30,209 nt of DNA from an uncultured Fretibacterium sp. GTDB taxonomy: Bacteria; Synergistota; Synergistia; Synergistales; Aminobacteriaceae. Position numbers and translations under genes: made by a program. Every line of letters starts with the position of its first letter. Positions within the stretch are counted from its first letter, which is position 1. The notes below the pieces were generated by a model. It saw nothing but the letters and a program-made list of their open reading frames with translations. It did no database searches and was not told where the DNA came from. The stretch spans positions 1 to 30,209 of the forward strand of contig NZ_CAUUWA010000027.1 in assembly GCF_963548695.1 (NCBI RefSeq), written 5' to 3'. Shown in pieces: positions 23,629 to 30,209 of this stretch.

Positions 23629-24870
23629 ATGATCTCATCGAAGAACATTGACGAAATCCTCACCTCTCCGTTGTGCCTGTGGGTCATCTCCGTGGCGGCG
23701 GCCCTGCTGATGTGGGTTTACGTCACGGAGTCGGACGGCGGGGGGTACGTGACGCGGCAGTTCTCGTGTCCGATCGAGTACCGCTCGCTCGACCCTCAGG
23801 CGACGCTCCGCAACAAGGTGTCCGAGGTCAATATCGAGGTCCGGGGCCTGGAGGAGGTCATGGCCCGTCTGGACTACGACTCCATCTCCTGCGTCGTGGA
23901 CCTCAGGGACCTGTCGCCGGGAAAGAAGTATACGCAGGATGTCAAGGTCAATCTCCCTCCCCGCGTGTCCCTGGTCTCCTCCACCCCCTCGCAGGTCGTG
24001 GTGGACCTGCTGCGTCAGGTCGTGCGCCTCGTGACCGTCGAGGTCGCCCTGCCTCGGGACATCCCGGACGGCCAATATCTGGAGGGGGTCGAGATCGTCC
24101 CGAAGGAGGTGGCCGTCCGCGGTGGAGAGAAGGACATCTCCAAGATCGGCGCGGTCCAGGTCCAGCCGACCGTCCAGGAACTCCAGTCGGGCAAGGAGCT
24201 GTTTTTGCCCGTCAAGCTCTCCCAGTCGGAGCCCTTCGAGAACGAGGTGAACCTGGAGCCCACGCAGGTCAGGATGAAGGGGGCGCTGGTCCGAGGGCTT
24301 CCCAAGAAGAAGGTCCCCGTCAACGTCCGGTTGACCGGCAAACCGCACTCGGACTTCGAGGTCAAGGCCGTGGTGACGGAGCCCTCGGAGGTGCAGGTCG
24401 AGGGGACCGCCGCCCGGCTGGCCCGGATCTCGGCGGTGGACACCGAGACGGTGGACATATCCTGGATCTCGGCCGATCAGCTCCTGGTCGTTCCCCTGAA
24501 GGCCCCCGACGTGAGGGGGGTCTCGGTCGTCGACCTGAAATCGGTGCGCCTGTCGGTGCAGCTGGAACCGGTCAGGGCTACCACGCAGTTCCCCAACGTC
24601 CCCGTGACCCTCAGACAGGGGGAGGATGTGGCGGGCTGGGCGATCACGCCTCCGGCCGTCGTCGTGACGGTCGAAGGTCCGCCCTCCAGGATGGCGGGTA
24701 TCCATCCAGGCGACGTAGGACTTCAGGCTTATGTCGACGTATCTAGCATCTTTGTGGACTCCGCGGCTCTGCCCGTCAGGACGGAGATCGCCTCGAAGGA
24801 CCTGAAGGTCGTAAAAATCGAACCTCCCACCGTGACCGTTACGGCGGTTGAGGGTTCGGTGGGACGGTGA
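23629..24870 (+). CDS. cdaR: YbbR/CdaR-domain protein, regulator of CdaA
   Basis: The 413-residue product has one N-terminal transmembrane helix (about 14-31, LCLWVISVAAALLMWVYV) with no cleavage site. About four repeated beta-rich YbbR domains outside the membrane follow, in which segments such as LPRDIPDGQYLEGVEIVPKE and LTGKPHSDFEVKAVVTEPSE recur. CdaR proteins contact CdaA and tune c-di-AMP synthesis. Position directly between cdaA and glmM supports this. The ATG follows a small ORF by 3 bases, with GGAAGAAGGA 9-17 bases upstream. The gene is followed after 4 bases by glmM, so the two are coupled. Sequence divergence is high, as is normal for this family. Confidence 0.9.
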   Translation: MISSKNIDEILTSPLCLWVISVAAALLMWVYVTESDGGGYVTRQFSCPIEYRSLDPQATLRNKVSEVNIEVRGLEEVMARLDYDSISCVVDLRDLSPGKKYTQDVKVNLPPRVSLVSSTPSQVVVDLLRQVVRLVTVEVALPRDIPDGQYLEGVEIVPKEVAVRGGEKDISKIGAVQVQPTVQELQSGKELFLPVKLSQSEPFENEVNLEPTQVRMKGALVRGLPKKKVPVNVRLTGKPHSDFEVKAVVTEPSEVQVEGTAARLARISAVDTETVDISWISADQLLVVPLKAPDVRGVSVVDLKSVRLSVQLEPVRATTQFPNVPVTLRQGEDVAGWAITPPAVVVTVEGPPSRMAGIHPGDVGLQAYVDVSSIFVDSAALPVRTEIASKDLKVVKIEPPTVTVTAVEGSVGR

Positions 24871-24874
24871 GTTG

Positions 24875-26224
24875 ATGAAAAACAAGAGGGTTTTGTTTGG
24901 GACGGATGGGGTCCGGGATGTTGCGAACCGCGGAGGAATGACGCCGGAGATGGCCTTGCGCCTGGGGAGGGCCTTCATCCTGTTTCTTGCGGAACGGGGC
25001 GTGCCGCGCCCACGCATCGTCCTGGGACGGGACACGCGGCGCTCCGGCATGATGCTGGAGGGGGCGCTCTCGGCGGGGATGACCTCCGCCGGGGCCGAGG
25101 TCCTCTCCGCGGGGATCATCCCAACCCCGGGGGTCAGCTATGCCGTACAGCATCTGGCGGCGGACGGGGGCGCGGTGATCAGCGCCTCGCACAACCCGGC
25201 CGAGTACAACGGCATCAAGTTTCTGGACCGTGACGGGTGCAAGCTCTCCGACGAGTCGGAGCTGGCCATCGAGGAGTATCTCGGGGACAACCTCACGGAC
25301 GACTGGCGGCCGACCGGGGCCTCGATCGGCGAGATTCGTCAGATGCCGCACCTGGTGCACAGCTACGTGGAGCGCCTGGCTTCCCTGCTTCCGCACGCGG
25401 AGGCCATCCCCATGAAGATCGCCTTCGACTGCGCGCACGGCGCCGCGGGAGCGGTGATGCCCGCGCTGCTCGAACGGATTGGGAGCAGGTGGCCTCTCAT
25501 CGGAGCCGACCCTGATGGGCTCAACATCAACGAGGGCGTCGGGGTCATCCATATGCGCCACTTGGGCAATTACGTCACGGAATACGCCTGCGACATGGGG
25601 TTCGCCTTCGACGGCGACGCGGACAGGGCCCTGATGACGGACTCCGGGGGGCGCCTGATCGACGGGGATATCGCCATCTGGGTGCTGGCCCGCTGGCTCT
25701 CCAAAAAGGGGATGCTGGGAAGCGGCGTCGTCGTCACGGTGATGAGTAACATGGCCCTCGAGGAGCATCTGGGGCGGGAGGGAATCAAGGTCTTTCGCTG
25801 TCCCGTTGGGGACCGCTATGTGCTGGAGGCCATGAGGCGCAGCCGGGCCCGACTGGGCGGGGAGCAGTCCGGCCATATCATCGCGGATGCCTTTACGCGG
25901 ACGGGGGACGGTCTCTGCACCGCGCTCCTCCTCTTGAATGCCCTGAAGGATCTGGGCGAGGATGTGGATACCCTGGTCGACCGCTTCGGCCGTTATCCCC
26001 AGAGGTTGTCCAATCTGGCCCTGGCTCCCGGGTGCAGGCTGGATATGGAGCGTGTGGGGGCGATCGCCGAGGAGGTCCAGCGGGGGATGTGCGGCCGTGG
26101 GCGCGTGTTCGTGAGGCCGTCGGGGACGGAGCCGCTCCTGAGGATACTGGTCGAGGCCAGGGATGAGCCCCTCGTCGACGAGGTCTCCGAACGGCTCATA
26201 GCACGCTTGGAGGCGTATTGCTGA
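24875..26224 (+). CDS. glmM: Phosphoglucosamine mutase
   Basis: The 449-residue product has all GlmM signatures: LFGTDGVRDVANRG at the N-terminus, the phosphoserine loop ISASHNPAEYNG (Ser105), the metal loop DGDADR (Asp246, 248, 250), GGEQSGH, and the phosphate-binding loop RPSGTEPLLR near the C-terminus. It converts glucosamine-6-phosphate to glucosamine-1-phosphate for UDP-GlcNAc, peptidoglycan and lipopolysaccharide synthesis. The ATG at 24875 is 4 bases after the cdaR stop, so translation is likely coupled. An upstream in-frame TTG would add nine atypical residues. In other bacteria GlmM binds and inhibits CdaA, which fits the cluster. Confidence 0.97.
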   Translation: MKNKRVLFGTDGVRDVANRGGMTPEMALRLGRAFILFLAERGVPRPRIVLGRDTRRSGMMLEGALSAGMTSAGAEVLSAGIIPTPGVSYAVQHLAADGGAVISASHNPAEYNGIKFLDRDGCKLSDESELAIEEYLGDNLTDDWRPTGASIGEIRQMPHLVHSYVERLASLLPHAEAIPMKIAFDCAHGAAGAVMPALLERIGSRWPLIGADPDGLNINEGVGVIHMRHLGNYVTEYACDMGFAFDGDADRALMTDSGGRLIDGDIAIWVLARWLSKKGMLGSGVVVTVMSNMALEEHLGREGIKVFRCPVGDRYVLEAMRRSRARLGGEQSGHIIADAFTRTGDGLCTALLLLNALKDLGEDVDTLVDRFGRYPQRLSNLALAPGCRLDMERVGAIAEEVQRGMCGRGRVFVRPSGTEPLLRILVEARDEPLVDEVSERLIARLEAYC

Positions 26225-26271
26225 GGAACGGGGCCAGGCAAGAATGGATCCAGGAAGGAACGGCCCGGACT

Positions 26272-26320
26272 TTGACCTTGGCTGAGCACGAGTTTTCAAC
26301 ACGAAAGTTCAACATGAAAG
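26272..26320 (+). promoter_or_regulatory. Possible galU promoter region with a 13-bp tandem near-repeat
   Basis: TTGACC (26272-26277) is a five-of-six -35 box. A weak TTCAAC lies 17 bases on and begins the first of two tandem 13-base units, TTCAACACGAAAG (26295-26307) and TTCAACATGAAAG (26308-26320), which differ at one base. No terminator is seen after glmM, so galU may also be read from the upstream operon. Confidence 0.3.
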
Positions 26321-26398
26321 AGAGAATCGATTCGCATGGAAACTCAGGAGATGCGTGAGGTGCGCAGGGAGGACAAGACGAAGGAGGAGAAGGCAAAG

Positions 26399-27253
26399 GT
26401 GACGAAGTGCCTTTTCCCCGTCGCGGGCTTGGGGACACGTTTCCTTCCCGTGACCAAGGAAATAGCCAAGGAGATGCTGCCGTTGGTGAATCGGCCCATC
26501 ATCTCCTATGGCGTCGAGGAGGCCCTGGCCTCGGGGTGCTCCGACATCATCATGATCACGGGACGGGCCAAGCGGTCGATCGAGGACTACTTCGACCGTT
26601 CCTTCGAGTTGGAGCAGCTGCTCAAGGCCCGGGGCAAGGACGAGCTCCACGATATGGTGGTGGGGATCTCGAACCTCGCCGAGATCCTCTATGTCCGGCA
26701 GAGGGAGCCCCTCGGGCTGGGGCATGCCGTGCTGTGCGGGGAGCCCTTCTGCCGCGGGGAGTACTTCGGCGTCGTGTTGCCGGACGACGTCTTCGTCGGG
26801 GATGTACCGGTCATGTCGCAGCTGATCGACGTCCATAAGAGGCTGGGGGGGACGGTGGTCGCGCTGGAGCGCGTGCCCCGCGGGGACGTGTCCCGCTACG
26901 GCATCGTCAGGTCGGAGGAGGTCGAGGGGGGGATTCATCGCATCCTCGACATGGTGGAGAAGCCCTCCGTGGACGAGGCGCCCGGCGAGTACGCCATCAT
27001 GGGACGCTACGTCCTCTCGCCGTCCGTGTTCCCCCTGCTGGCGGAGGGGCGCCTGGGGGCGGGCGGCGAGATCCAGCTGACCGACGCGCTGCGCCGGCTT
27101 GCGGAGACGGAGCCGGTCTGGGGGGTCGTCTATCGGGGCCGCCGGTTCGACTGCGGAACCCAGAAGGGCTGGCTTGCCGCCAACGTCCAGCTGGCCCTCG
27201 AGGACCCGGAGCTGCGGAAGGTCGTCCTGGACGTCGTGAAGGCGTCCCAATGA
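26399..27253 (+). CDS. galU: UTP-glucose-1-phosphate uridylyltransferase
   Basis: The product contains FPVAGLGTRFLPVTKEIAKE (nucleotide-binding loop), ITGRAKRSIEDYFD, EPLGLGHAVLCG, VLPDDVF, the VEKP segment and GAGGEIQLTDAL, all typical of GalU/GtaB. It makes UDP-glucose for envelope glycans. I favour a GTG start at 26399: AGGAG lies 9 bases upstream inside AAGGAGGAG, and (M)TKCLFPVAG matches family N-termini, giving 284 residues. An ATG at 26336 would add 21 very charged residues and has only a weak ribosome-binding site; automatic annotation might choose it. The gene follows glmM by 174 bases and ends at a hairpin terminator. Confidence 0.94.
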   Translation: MTKCLFPVAGLGTRFLPVTKEIAKEMLPLVNRPIISYGVEEALASGCSDIIMITGRAKRSIEDYFDRSFELEQLLKARGKDELHDMVVGISNLAEILYVRQREPLGLGHAVLCGEPFCRGEYFGVVLPDDVFVGDVPVMSQLIDVHKRLGGTVVALERVPRGDVSRYGIVRSEEVEGGIHRILDMVEKPSVDEAPGEYAIMGRYVLSPSVFPLLAEGRLGAGGEIQLTDALRRLAETEPVWGVVYRGRRFDCGTQKGWLAANVQLALEDPELRKVVLDVVKASQ

Positions 27254-27304
27254 GCGCTCCCGGCGGAGGAGATTCCGGATCGGACCCGGGACGGCGATGA
27301 GACG

Positions 27305-27340
27305 AACGGCGGAGGTTCCCGTGATGGAGGCTCCGCCGTT
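27305..27340 (+). terminator. Terminator after galU
   Basis: Ten-base arms AACGGCGGAG (27305-27314) and CTCCGCCGTT (27331-27340) enclose a 16-base loop that can add two further pairs. TTC follows, giving a TTTTC run on the plus strand, 51 bases past the galU stop. It marks the end of the housekeeping block. The opposite-strand FRG gene ends 49 bases further on. Confidence 0.65.
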
Positions 27341-27388
27341 TTCAATACGCACAGGAATGAACTTATCGACTCTTATGCTGGGATAGAG

Positions 27389-28312
27389 TCATAAGCATGA
27401 CAAGTACTCCGCAACCCCGTCCAGCTCGGGATACATGTACGGCTTGGTGATGCCCAGCTTCTCCAGGTCCCTGAACGTGATGCTGGGGGCCAGTTTGATT
27501 TTGTACACCTTTCGGATGGGGCTTCGGTCCCGCGTCCAGTTTGCGCTGTCCAGCACCCTGATCGGCTCAGCGTGGTTATCCGGGGCCAGGCCAAAAAGCA
27601 GCAACGCTCCTTTTTGTCCTCGTATCCGCCGGCTTGTGTACTTGGGTTTGACGCAGAACACCGAAAAAATATGCTGTGGATCGATGATGGGTTCAAAATG
27701 GGGTTTTTCGTCCCGTATCTCATGCAGCAGAAACTTGACGCTTTGCGTTTCGTTGAAGGCATCCTTGTTTTTGAGAAAAGTCTTGGCATCTTTATGGAGA
27801 CGGGCTTTGGACTTTTCGATTGGGGAACCGTCAGAGCTTTCCAACGGCAGGGCCGCGAGGTTGGAAAGCACGCTGACGGAGTCGGAGTCGTAAAACTTGA
27901 TGGCGTTCTTCTCCACCTCAAACACGAAAATGACGGGAGAGGATGCCGTGTCTCTTTTGCCTTCTTTCCTCATTCTTTCCTGCCCGTCCAGGGCGAAATA
28001 GAGAGAGCTCAGGATGTCCTCGCTGATATCCAGCAGTCTGGTAGGGGCCTTGTGGTGCTGCATCCGCGCCAGCCTGTCGAAGACCGTCCTGTCGTCAGTA
28101 AACTCATGGTCGTTGAAACGCTGCATCTCACGCAGGATGATGTGTTCGTGCTCCAGCTTTTCCCTGTTCCGATAGACGAAGGGGACACAGGCAGTGTCGC
28201 CGTAGTCCCTGGATTCTCCGCGAAAGTAAAGCACGTTCCCCTCGGCGGGGGACAGGCTCAGAATGTAATCGATGACTTCAGGAATGCTCCTGAGCGTGAC
28301 GGGGGATTCCAT
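27389..28312 (-). CDS. FRG-domain protein
   Basis: The 307-residue soluble protein carries an FRG domain (about residues 25-150). It has the namesake YFRGES (29-34), an acidic/aromatic spacer and the signature QHHKAPTRLLDIS (85-97), whose Q-H, T-R-L-L-D residues are the conserved core. The remaining C-terminal half (about 160-307) is unassigned. FRG domains are named for a motif, not a proven reaction. They occur often in phage-defence islands and next to toxin-like genes. The ATG lacks a clear ribosome-binding site and lies 16 bases after the stop of the 110-residue gene, so translational coupling is likely. Base composition is more AT-rich than the glmM-galU side, consistent with acquired DNA. 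A defence role is inference. Confidence 0.85.
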   Translation of the reverse strand: MESPVTLRSIPEVIDYILSLSPAEGNVLYFRGESRDYGDTACVPFVYRNREKLEHEHIILREMQRFNDHEFTDDRTVFDRLARMQHHKAPTRLLDISEDILSSLYFALDGQERMRKEGKRDTASSPVIFVFEVEKNAIKFYDSDSVSVLSNLAALPLESSDGSPIEKSKARLHKDAKTFLKNKDAFNETQSVKFLLHEIRDEKPHFEPIIDPQHIFSVFCVKPKYTSRRIRGQKGALLLFGLAPDNHAEPIRVLDSANWTRDRSPIRKVYKIKLAPSITFRDLEKLGITKPYMYPELDGVAEYLSCL

Positions 28313-28328
28313 ATCCGCAGTCCGGGCC

Positions 28329-28661
28329 TTACGGCGCGGGAAACTGGAACCCGGTGAGGGAGTTGACTTTGCCGTTGGCGTCGATATCCAATTTGAGCAA
28401 GACCGATGTCTGCGACAACGCCGCCTGGATCAGGATGTTTTTGTTTTCCTCCGGTACGTTTTGGTTTTCCTCCGGTAACGGAACCTCAAAAGAGCCGTCG
28501 GTCAGGGCAATCAATCTGGCGTTGTTCGGGGTGTCCTTCTCAACGGCAACCGCAAACGCCCCATCCCGCGTTGTGTGCTCATAGTGGGGTGTGACGCGGA
28601 GGGTGTTCTTCCCTTTTGTCCACTCGTATGCGACGGTTCCCTTAAGTTCAAAAACAGGCAT
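28329..28661 (-). CDS. Unknown 110-residue protein encoded ahead of the FRG gene
   Basis: The protein starts MPVFELKGTVAYEWTKGKNT with AAGGAG 5 bases before its ATG. The open frame could extend upstream, but this site decides the start. It has no signal peptide or membrane helix. It looks beta-strand-rich, with a charged tandem heptapeptide PEENQNV-PEENKNI near residues 63-76 (21-base repeats at 28434-28454 and 28455-28475), and ends with LKLDIDANGKVNSLTGFQF. I do not recognise a family. It is 16 bases upstream of the FRG gene and 95 bases downstream of the 37-residue membrane peptide gene, all on the same strand. A partner, adaptor or antidote role for the FRG protein is possible but unproven. 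Confidence 0.75.
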   Translation of the reverse strand: MPVFELKGTVAYEWTKGKNTLRVTPHYEHTTRDGAFAVAVEKDTPNNARLIALTDGSFEVPLPEENQNVPEENKNILIQAALSQTSVLLKLDIDANGKVNSLTGFQFPAP

Positions 28662-28756
28662 AGTGTACTCCTTTCTGCGCGCCTTTCCCAGGCAACGCGA
28701 AACCAAGAAAAGGCATTTCCTTACGCCTCTACAGAGCATGGTCGGCCCGGTCCTTT

Positions 28757-28870
28757 TCAAATGATGCCCAGAACAGCCAAGAGGAAGCTGACCAAGAGGA
28801 TAATCCATCCCGGAGCCCCCATCGATCCGCAGACGACAGCGACAATGATCCACAGGACAAAATCGCTCAT
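28757..28870 (-). CDS. 37-residue hydrophobic membrane peptide
   Basis: A short frame starts MSDFVLWIIVAVVCGSMGAP and continues with a second hydrophobic stretch (GWIILLVSFLLAVLGII) to the stop. It has two membrane-spanning candidates split by a GSMGAPG turn and almost no charge. AGAGG lies 6 bases before the ATG. The bases also encode a longer frame in another register, but that frame gives a Cys/Arg/His-rich product typical of a shadow, whereas this one has coherent membrane composition. It lies first in the minus-strand trio with the 110-residue gene and the FRG gene. Function unknown. It could be a membrane effector, a type I-like toxic peptide or a simple small membrane protein. Confidence 0.6.
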   Translation of the reverse strand: MSDFVLWIIVAVVCGSMGAPGWIILLVSFLLAVLGII

Positions 28871-28916
28871 CGCAAGCCTCTCGAACTGCCAAAGCGTTCA
28901 GGACGATGCAGCAAAC

Positions 28917-28963
28917 CCCGGAGTGCTGAAATCGCAGGAATAATGGGCATTTTCAGCACCGGG
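28917..28963 (-). terminator. Hairpin (weak terminator) between the secreted-protein gene and the FRG cassette
   Basis: CCCGG-(AG)-TGCTGAAA (28917-28931) pairs with TTTCAGCA-CCGGG (28951-28963), leaving a 2-base bulge and a 19-base loop. On the minus strand it is followed by GTTTGC only, so termination may be partial and the cassette downstream could be read through. It lies 7 bases after the stop of the secreted-protein gene. Confidence 0.55.
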
Positions 28964-28970
28964 AATTTTC

Positions 28971-29900
28971 TCACCAAAACCGGAAAGAGTCCAGCCATGA
29001 TGTTGCACAGGCTTTCTCCAGCTCGTCAGCGAAGGCAAGAAGCTCGGGTTTATTTCTGTTTGTTTTCCGATAGTTACCCAACACTAACTTCACACGATTC
29101 TCAGGAGGGGTCACTCCAGTTTTTTTCAAAAAATTGATAAGATCTATGGAATTTTCCACAATTATTTTTGTCTTTTGTGCATCATAAGTATCCTTCTGGC
29201 TTTCATTATGGATTTCATCCAGACAATCCGATAACACGCGTTCCATGAGAGAACTGTTCAGTTTTATCCCCGCTTTTGCAATCAGGGTAACTTTCTCCCT
29301 TCCTTTGTATCCAGGTTTTTTGTACTCTTCATCAAACAGGAGTTCTTGCGCAATACTATTTAGCTTGAGCTGATAGAACTCTCTGTCAAGATTACCATGT
29401 TGCTTCGCTGCCTCCAGAAGGGCCTTGAAAATGGAGAGAGGAAAAATAGATGGAGTATAAGATTTTCCCGAAGGTAACCGAAGACCCGGCTCCTCAACGA
29501 TTCTGGACGAAAAATCACCCCCTGCCTCAGCAACAGCACGAATGATCTCAACGATGTTTGCCTGAGACTGTTCTCCAATCTTTACGTTGTCCCCCTCTCT
29601 TACGGCATCTGCCCCCATAAAAAAAGCCACAATGCACGTATCTACTGCGTCAGAAGGAGTAAGACCTTCCTTCAGCAGAGCTTTCACCTGTTTGACGTCT
29701 TGGTGGAACAAGGCATCCATGAATTCTTCCACGAGGTCGCGGGGTGCAGCCTGCGCACCCGCAGCCCCCAACATTCCCAACAGGACGACAAGCGCGAGCC
29801 CTCTTGCCCAAGCGGCAAACGACAGTCTCCGGATGCCCCATACGCGCACCCCTCTTTCCACACGCTCACAACTTCCCGTACTCCTCACCGGCTCGTTCAT
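28971..29900 (-). CDS. Secreted protein of unknown function
   Basis: The 309-residue product has a long basic N-region (about 30 residues), then a hydrophobic core LALVVLLGMLGAAGAQA and a likely cut before APRD, so it is exported. The mature part is alpha-helical. The opening DLVEEFMDALFHQDVKQVKALLKEGL resembles, only loosely, the first repeat of ankyrin-like proteins, and the rest is unrecognised. The ATG at 29900 has AGGGGA 9 bases upstream. GTG 29903 and TTG 29909 are alternatives, and a GTG about 20 codons downstream (giving MRVWGIRRLSF) would leave a more usual signal peptide. The second half of the gene is clearly AT-richer than the housekeeping genes, suggesting a foreign origin. Confidence 0.7.
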   Translation of the reverse strand: MNEPVRSTGSCERVERGVRVWGIRRLSFAAWARGLALVVLLGMLGAAGAQAAPRDLVEEFMDALFHQDVKQVKALLKEGLTPSDAVDTCIVAFFMGADAVREGDNVKIGEQSQANIVEIIRAVAEAGGDFSSRIVEEPGLRLPSGKSYTPSIFPLSIFKALLEAAKQHGNLDREFYQLKLNSIAQELLFDEEYKKPGYKGREKVTLIAKAGIKLNSSLMERVLSDCLDEIHNESQKDTYDAQKTKIIVENSIDLINFLKKTGVTPPENRVKLVLGNYRKTNRNKPELLAFADELEKACATSWLDSFRFW

Positions 29901-29951
29901 CACAGACAATCCCCTTTCTCTCCTTTTAGATATAGACTATAGACGTAGATA

Positions 29952-29970
29952 GACGGATCGCGTATCCGTC
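29952..29970 (-). promoter_or_regulatory. Dyad in the leader of the secreted-protein gene
   Basis: A perfect 7-bp inverted repeat, GACGGAT (29952-29958) and ATCCGTC (29964-29970), has a 5-base centre CGCGT. It lies about 50 bases before the start codon. Between it and the ribosome-binding site are near-repeats of TCTAT. It could be an operator or a small RNA stem. No convincing -35/-10 pair is visible in 29901-30047. Confidence 0.4.
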
Positions 29971-30047
29971 CCAATCTCCATCTCTGGATTTCCCGGAGTA
30001 CGAAAGCAGTCTTCCAGGAATCCAAGCGCCCTTAAAACAAACGACAA

Positions 30048-30083
30048 CCGCCCGTCCCGCGCACAAAAGCGCGGAACGGGCGG
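30048..30083 (-). terminator. Terminator for a minus-strand gene beyond the right edge
   Basis: Fifteen-base arms (30048-30062 and 30069-30083) enclose the loop ACAAAA. On the minus strand all pairs form (one G-U) and TTGTCGTTTGTTTTAA follows. On the plus strand one pair is A-C and no T-run follows. It therefore ends a leftward transcript entering from outside the window. Confidence 0.75.
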
Positions 30084-30147
30084 AACAGTCCAAACCTATC
30101 CAGTTTCGTTTCGGGGTTTACGCTACTCTGGCAGACATCACAGATAT

Positions 30148-30209
30148 CACAAGGCACAAGGCACAAGGCACAAGGCACAAGGCACAAGGCACAAGGCACA
30201 AGGCACAAG
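30148..30209. repeat. 7-bp tandem array (CACAAGG), cut by the window end
   Basis: CACAAGG is repeated perfectly about 8.9 times over 62 bases and continues to the last base given. The unit is not a multiple of three, so an encoded product would cycle through all frames. Just before it are ATCACA and ATATCACA, a degenerate lead-in. It is a short-sequence repeat prone to slippage, and possibly an assembly break. Confidence 0.95.

Noticed and set aside
28329..28892. Longer 187-codon reading of the 110-residue gene
   Set aside because: The upstream 77 codons are Cys/Arg-rich, overlap the hydrophobic peptide frame, and a proper AAGGAG site precedes the internal ATG at 28661.
30148..30209. CRISPR array at the right edge
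   Set aside because: The 7-bp units are directly adjacent with no spacers.

Overview
The window looks like chromosomal DNA of a GC-rich, anaerobic, amino-acid-fermenting bacterium, most likely a member of the Synergistota (Fretibacterium-like). This is an inference from four things: the GC-rich coding style, a large peptide/amino-acid catabolic operon with a TAXI-type TRAP transporter, a rubredoxin, and a cdaA-cdaR-glmM cluster. No rRNA is present to confirm it. I see no tRNA, rRNA, CRISPR array, insertion sequence or phage gene.

Left arm (about 1-15000, all minus strand). Transcription runs right to left from a good sigma-70-type promoter at 10954-10983. In order it covers a class III aminotransferase, 3-oxoacid CoA-transferase subunits A and B, a thiolase, a TAXI solute-binding protein, a fused TRAP permease, an aromatic-amino-acid-type permease and a C69 dipeptidase. 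A terminator (958-985) separates these from a MurR/RpiR-type regulator that ends at a strong terminator (8-50). Together they suggest import of peptides or amino acids, removal of an amino group to give an oxoacid, CoA activation and thiolytic cleavage. The combination fits a beta-amino acid or 3-oxoacid particularly well. Three intercistronic hairpins lie exactly at the boundaries of the transport genes. Upstream of the operon are the stump of a GNAT acetyltransferase gene, an LTA-synthase-like membrane phosphotransferase, an AEC transporter and a rubredoxin.

Middle (15000-27300, plus strand). A roughly 365-base gap without a convincing gene separates rubredoxin from a housekeeping run: dnaX (TTG start), dnaE, pyruvate kinase with an extra C-terminal domain, cdaA (c-di-AMP synthase), cdaR/ybbR, glmM and galU. 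DnaX and DnaE give clamp-loader and replicase subunits. CdaA, CdaR and GlmM form the known c-di-AMP/cell-wall-precursor module, and GalU supplies UDP-glucose. Two unannotated small ORFs (28 and 31 codons) overlap the two ends of cdaA and look placed for translational coupling.

Right arm (27300-30209, minus strand, more AT-rich). This is the accessory part: a secreted protein of unknown function, a 37-residue hydrophobic peptide gene, a 110-residue unknown protein with a tandem heptapeptide, and an FRG-domain protein. The last three form a compact cassette and are the best candidate for an undescribed (possibly defence-type) system. The window ends inside a 7-bp tandem array.
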